Part shown: piece after piece, positions 6,144 through 6,204 of the stretch | Layout of the letters: each line of letters begins with the position of its first letter | Position numbering within the stretch: the first letter of the stretch is position 1 | NCBI GenBank assembly: GCA_043728315.1 | Contig: JAYTMT010000314.1 | Location: forward strand, 1-6,204 | Source: JAAFIP01 sp043728315 | Lineage (GTDB): Bacteria; Pseudomonadota; Gammaproteobacteria; Burkholderiales; Burkholderiaceae_C | DNA: 6,204 nt | Direction: 5' to 3' | Program-made: the position numbers and the translations under genes | The notes under the pieces: generated by a model | The model's database searches: none | Told to the model about the DNA's origin: nothing | Seen by the model: the letters and a program-made list of their open reading frames with translations, nothing else

Positions 6144-6204
6144 GTTTTCTCTCTACAGCATTTGTTCTGATGCGCCCGATCAGCGTTTTGGCTCTCCCGC
6201 CGCT

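Noticed and set aside
6170..6204. Possible start of a plus-strand gene (ATG at 6170, MRPISVLALPP)
   Set aside because: Only eleven codons are visible, there is no Shine-Dalgarno, and no family is recognisable. It is not enough to call a gene.
1..6204. CRISPR arrays, tRNA or rRNA genes, insertion sequences and phage genes
   Set aside because: No regular repeat-spacer pattern, tRNA-like fold, rRNA segment, transposase or phage protein was seen on either strand.

Overview
The window looks like chromosomal DNA of a betaproteobacterium, most likely Burkholderiales and probably Comamonadaceae. This rests on the GuaA sequence style, the DUF4124-type protein next to guaB, and the fairly high GC content. 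The assignment comes from recognising protein families by eye, not from a search.

Layout. Positions 1-2592 (minus strand) hold the purine operon guaB-guaA. guaB encodes IMP dehydrogenase and is complete. guaA encodes GMP synthase and is cut by the left edge after 338 codons. Together they convert IMP to XMP and then to GMP. A consensus -10 box lies just upstream of guaB. Divergent from guaB is a plus-strand gene (2779-3315) for a secreted or periplasmic DUF4124-type protein with a coiled-coil-like tail. A roughly 100-base gap with weak inverted repeats separates it from a convergent minus-strand block.

That block reads, in transcription order: an MFS efflux-type transporter (6019-4727), lgt (prolipoprotein diacylglyceryl transferase, 4677-3874), a small gene broken by an apparent single-base frameshift (3855-3623), and a second small gene (3626-3417) whose ATG overlaps the stop of the first. 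The last three genes are tightly packed and are probably co-transcribed. The small pair is more A/T-rich than its neighbours and looks like a two-gene module of unknown function.

The region to the right of the transporter (6020-6204) has no convincing gene. It holds a perfect 10-bp inverted repeat beside a -10-like hexamer and a cluster of TAATCG half-sites, which suggests a regulated promoter.

Most of the window is housekeeping. The parts most worth a second look are a repeat-like sequence inside guaA that adds about six residues in frame, the homopolymer frameshift in the small gene, the unknown small-gene pair, and the operator-like repeat upstream of the transporter.
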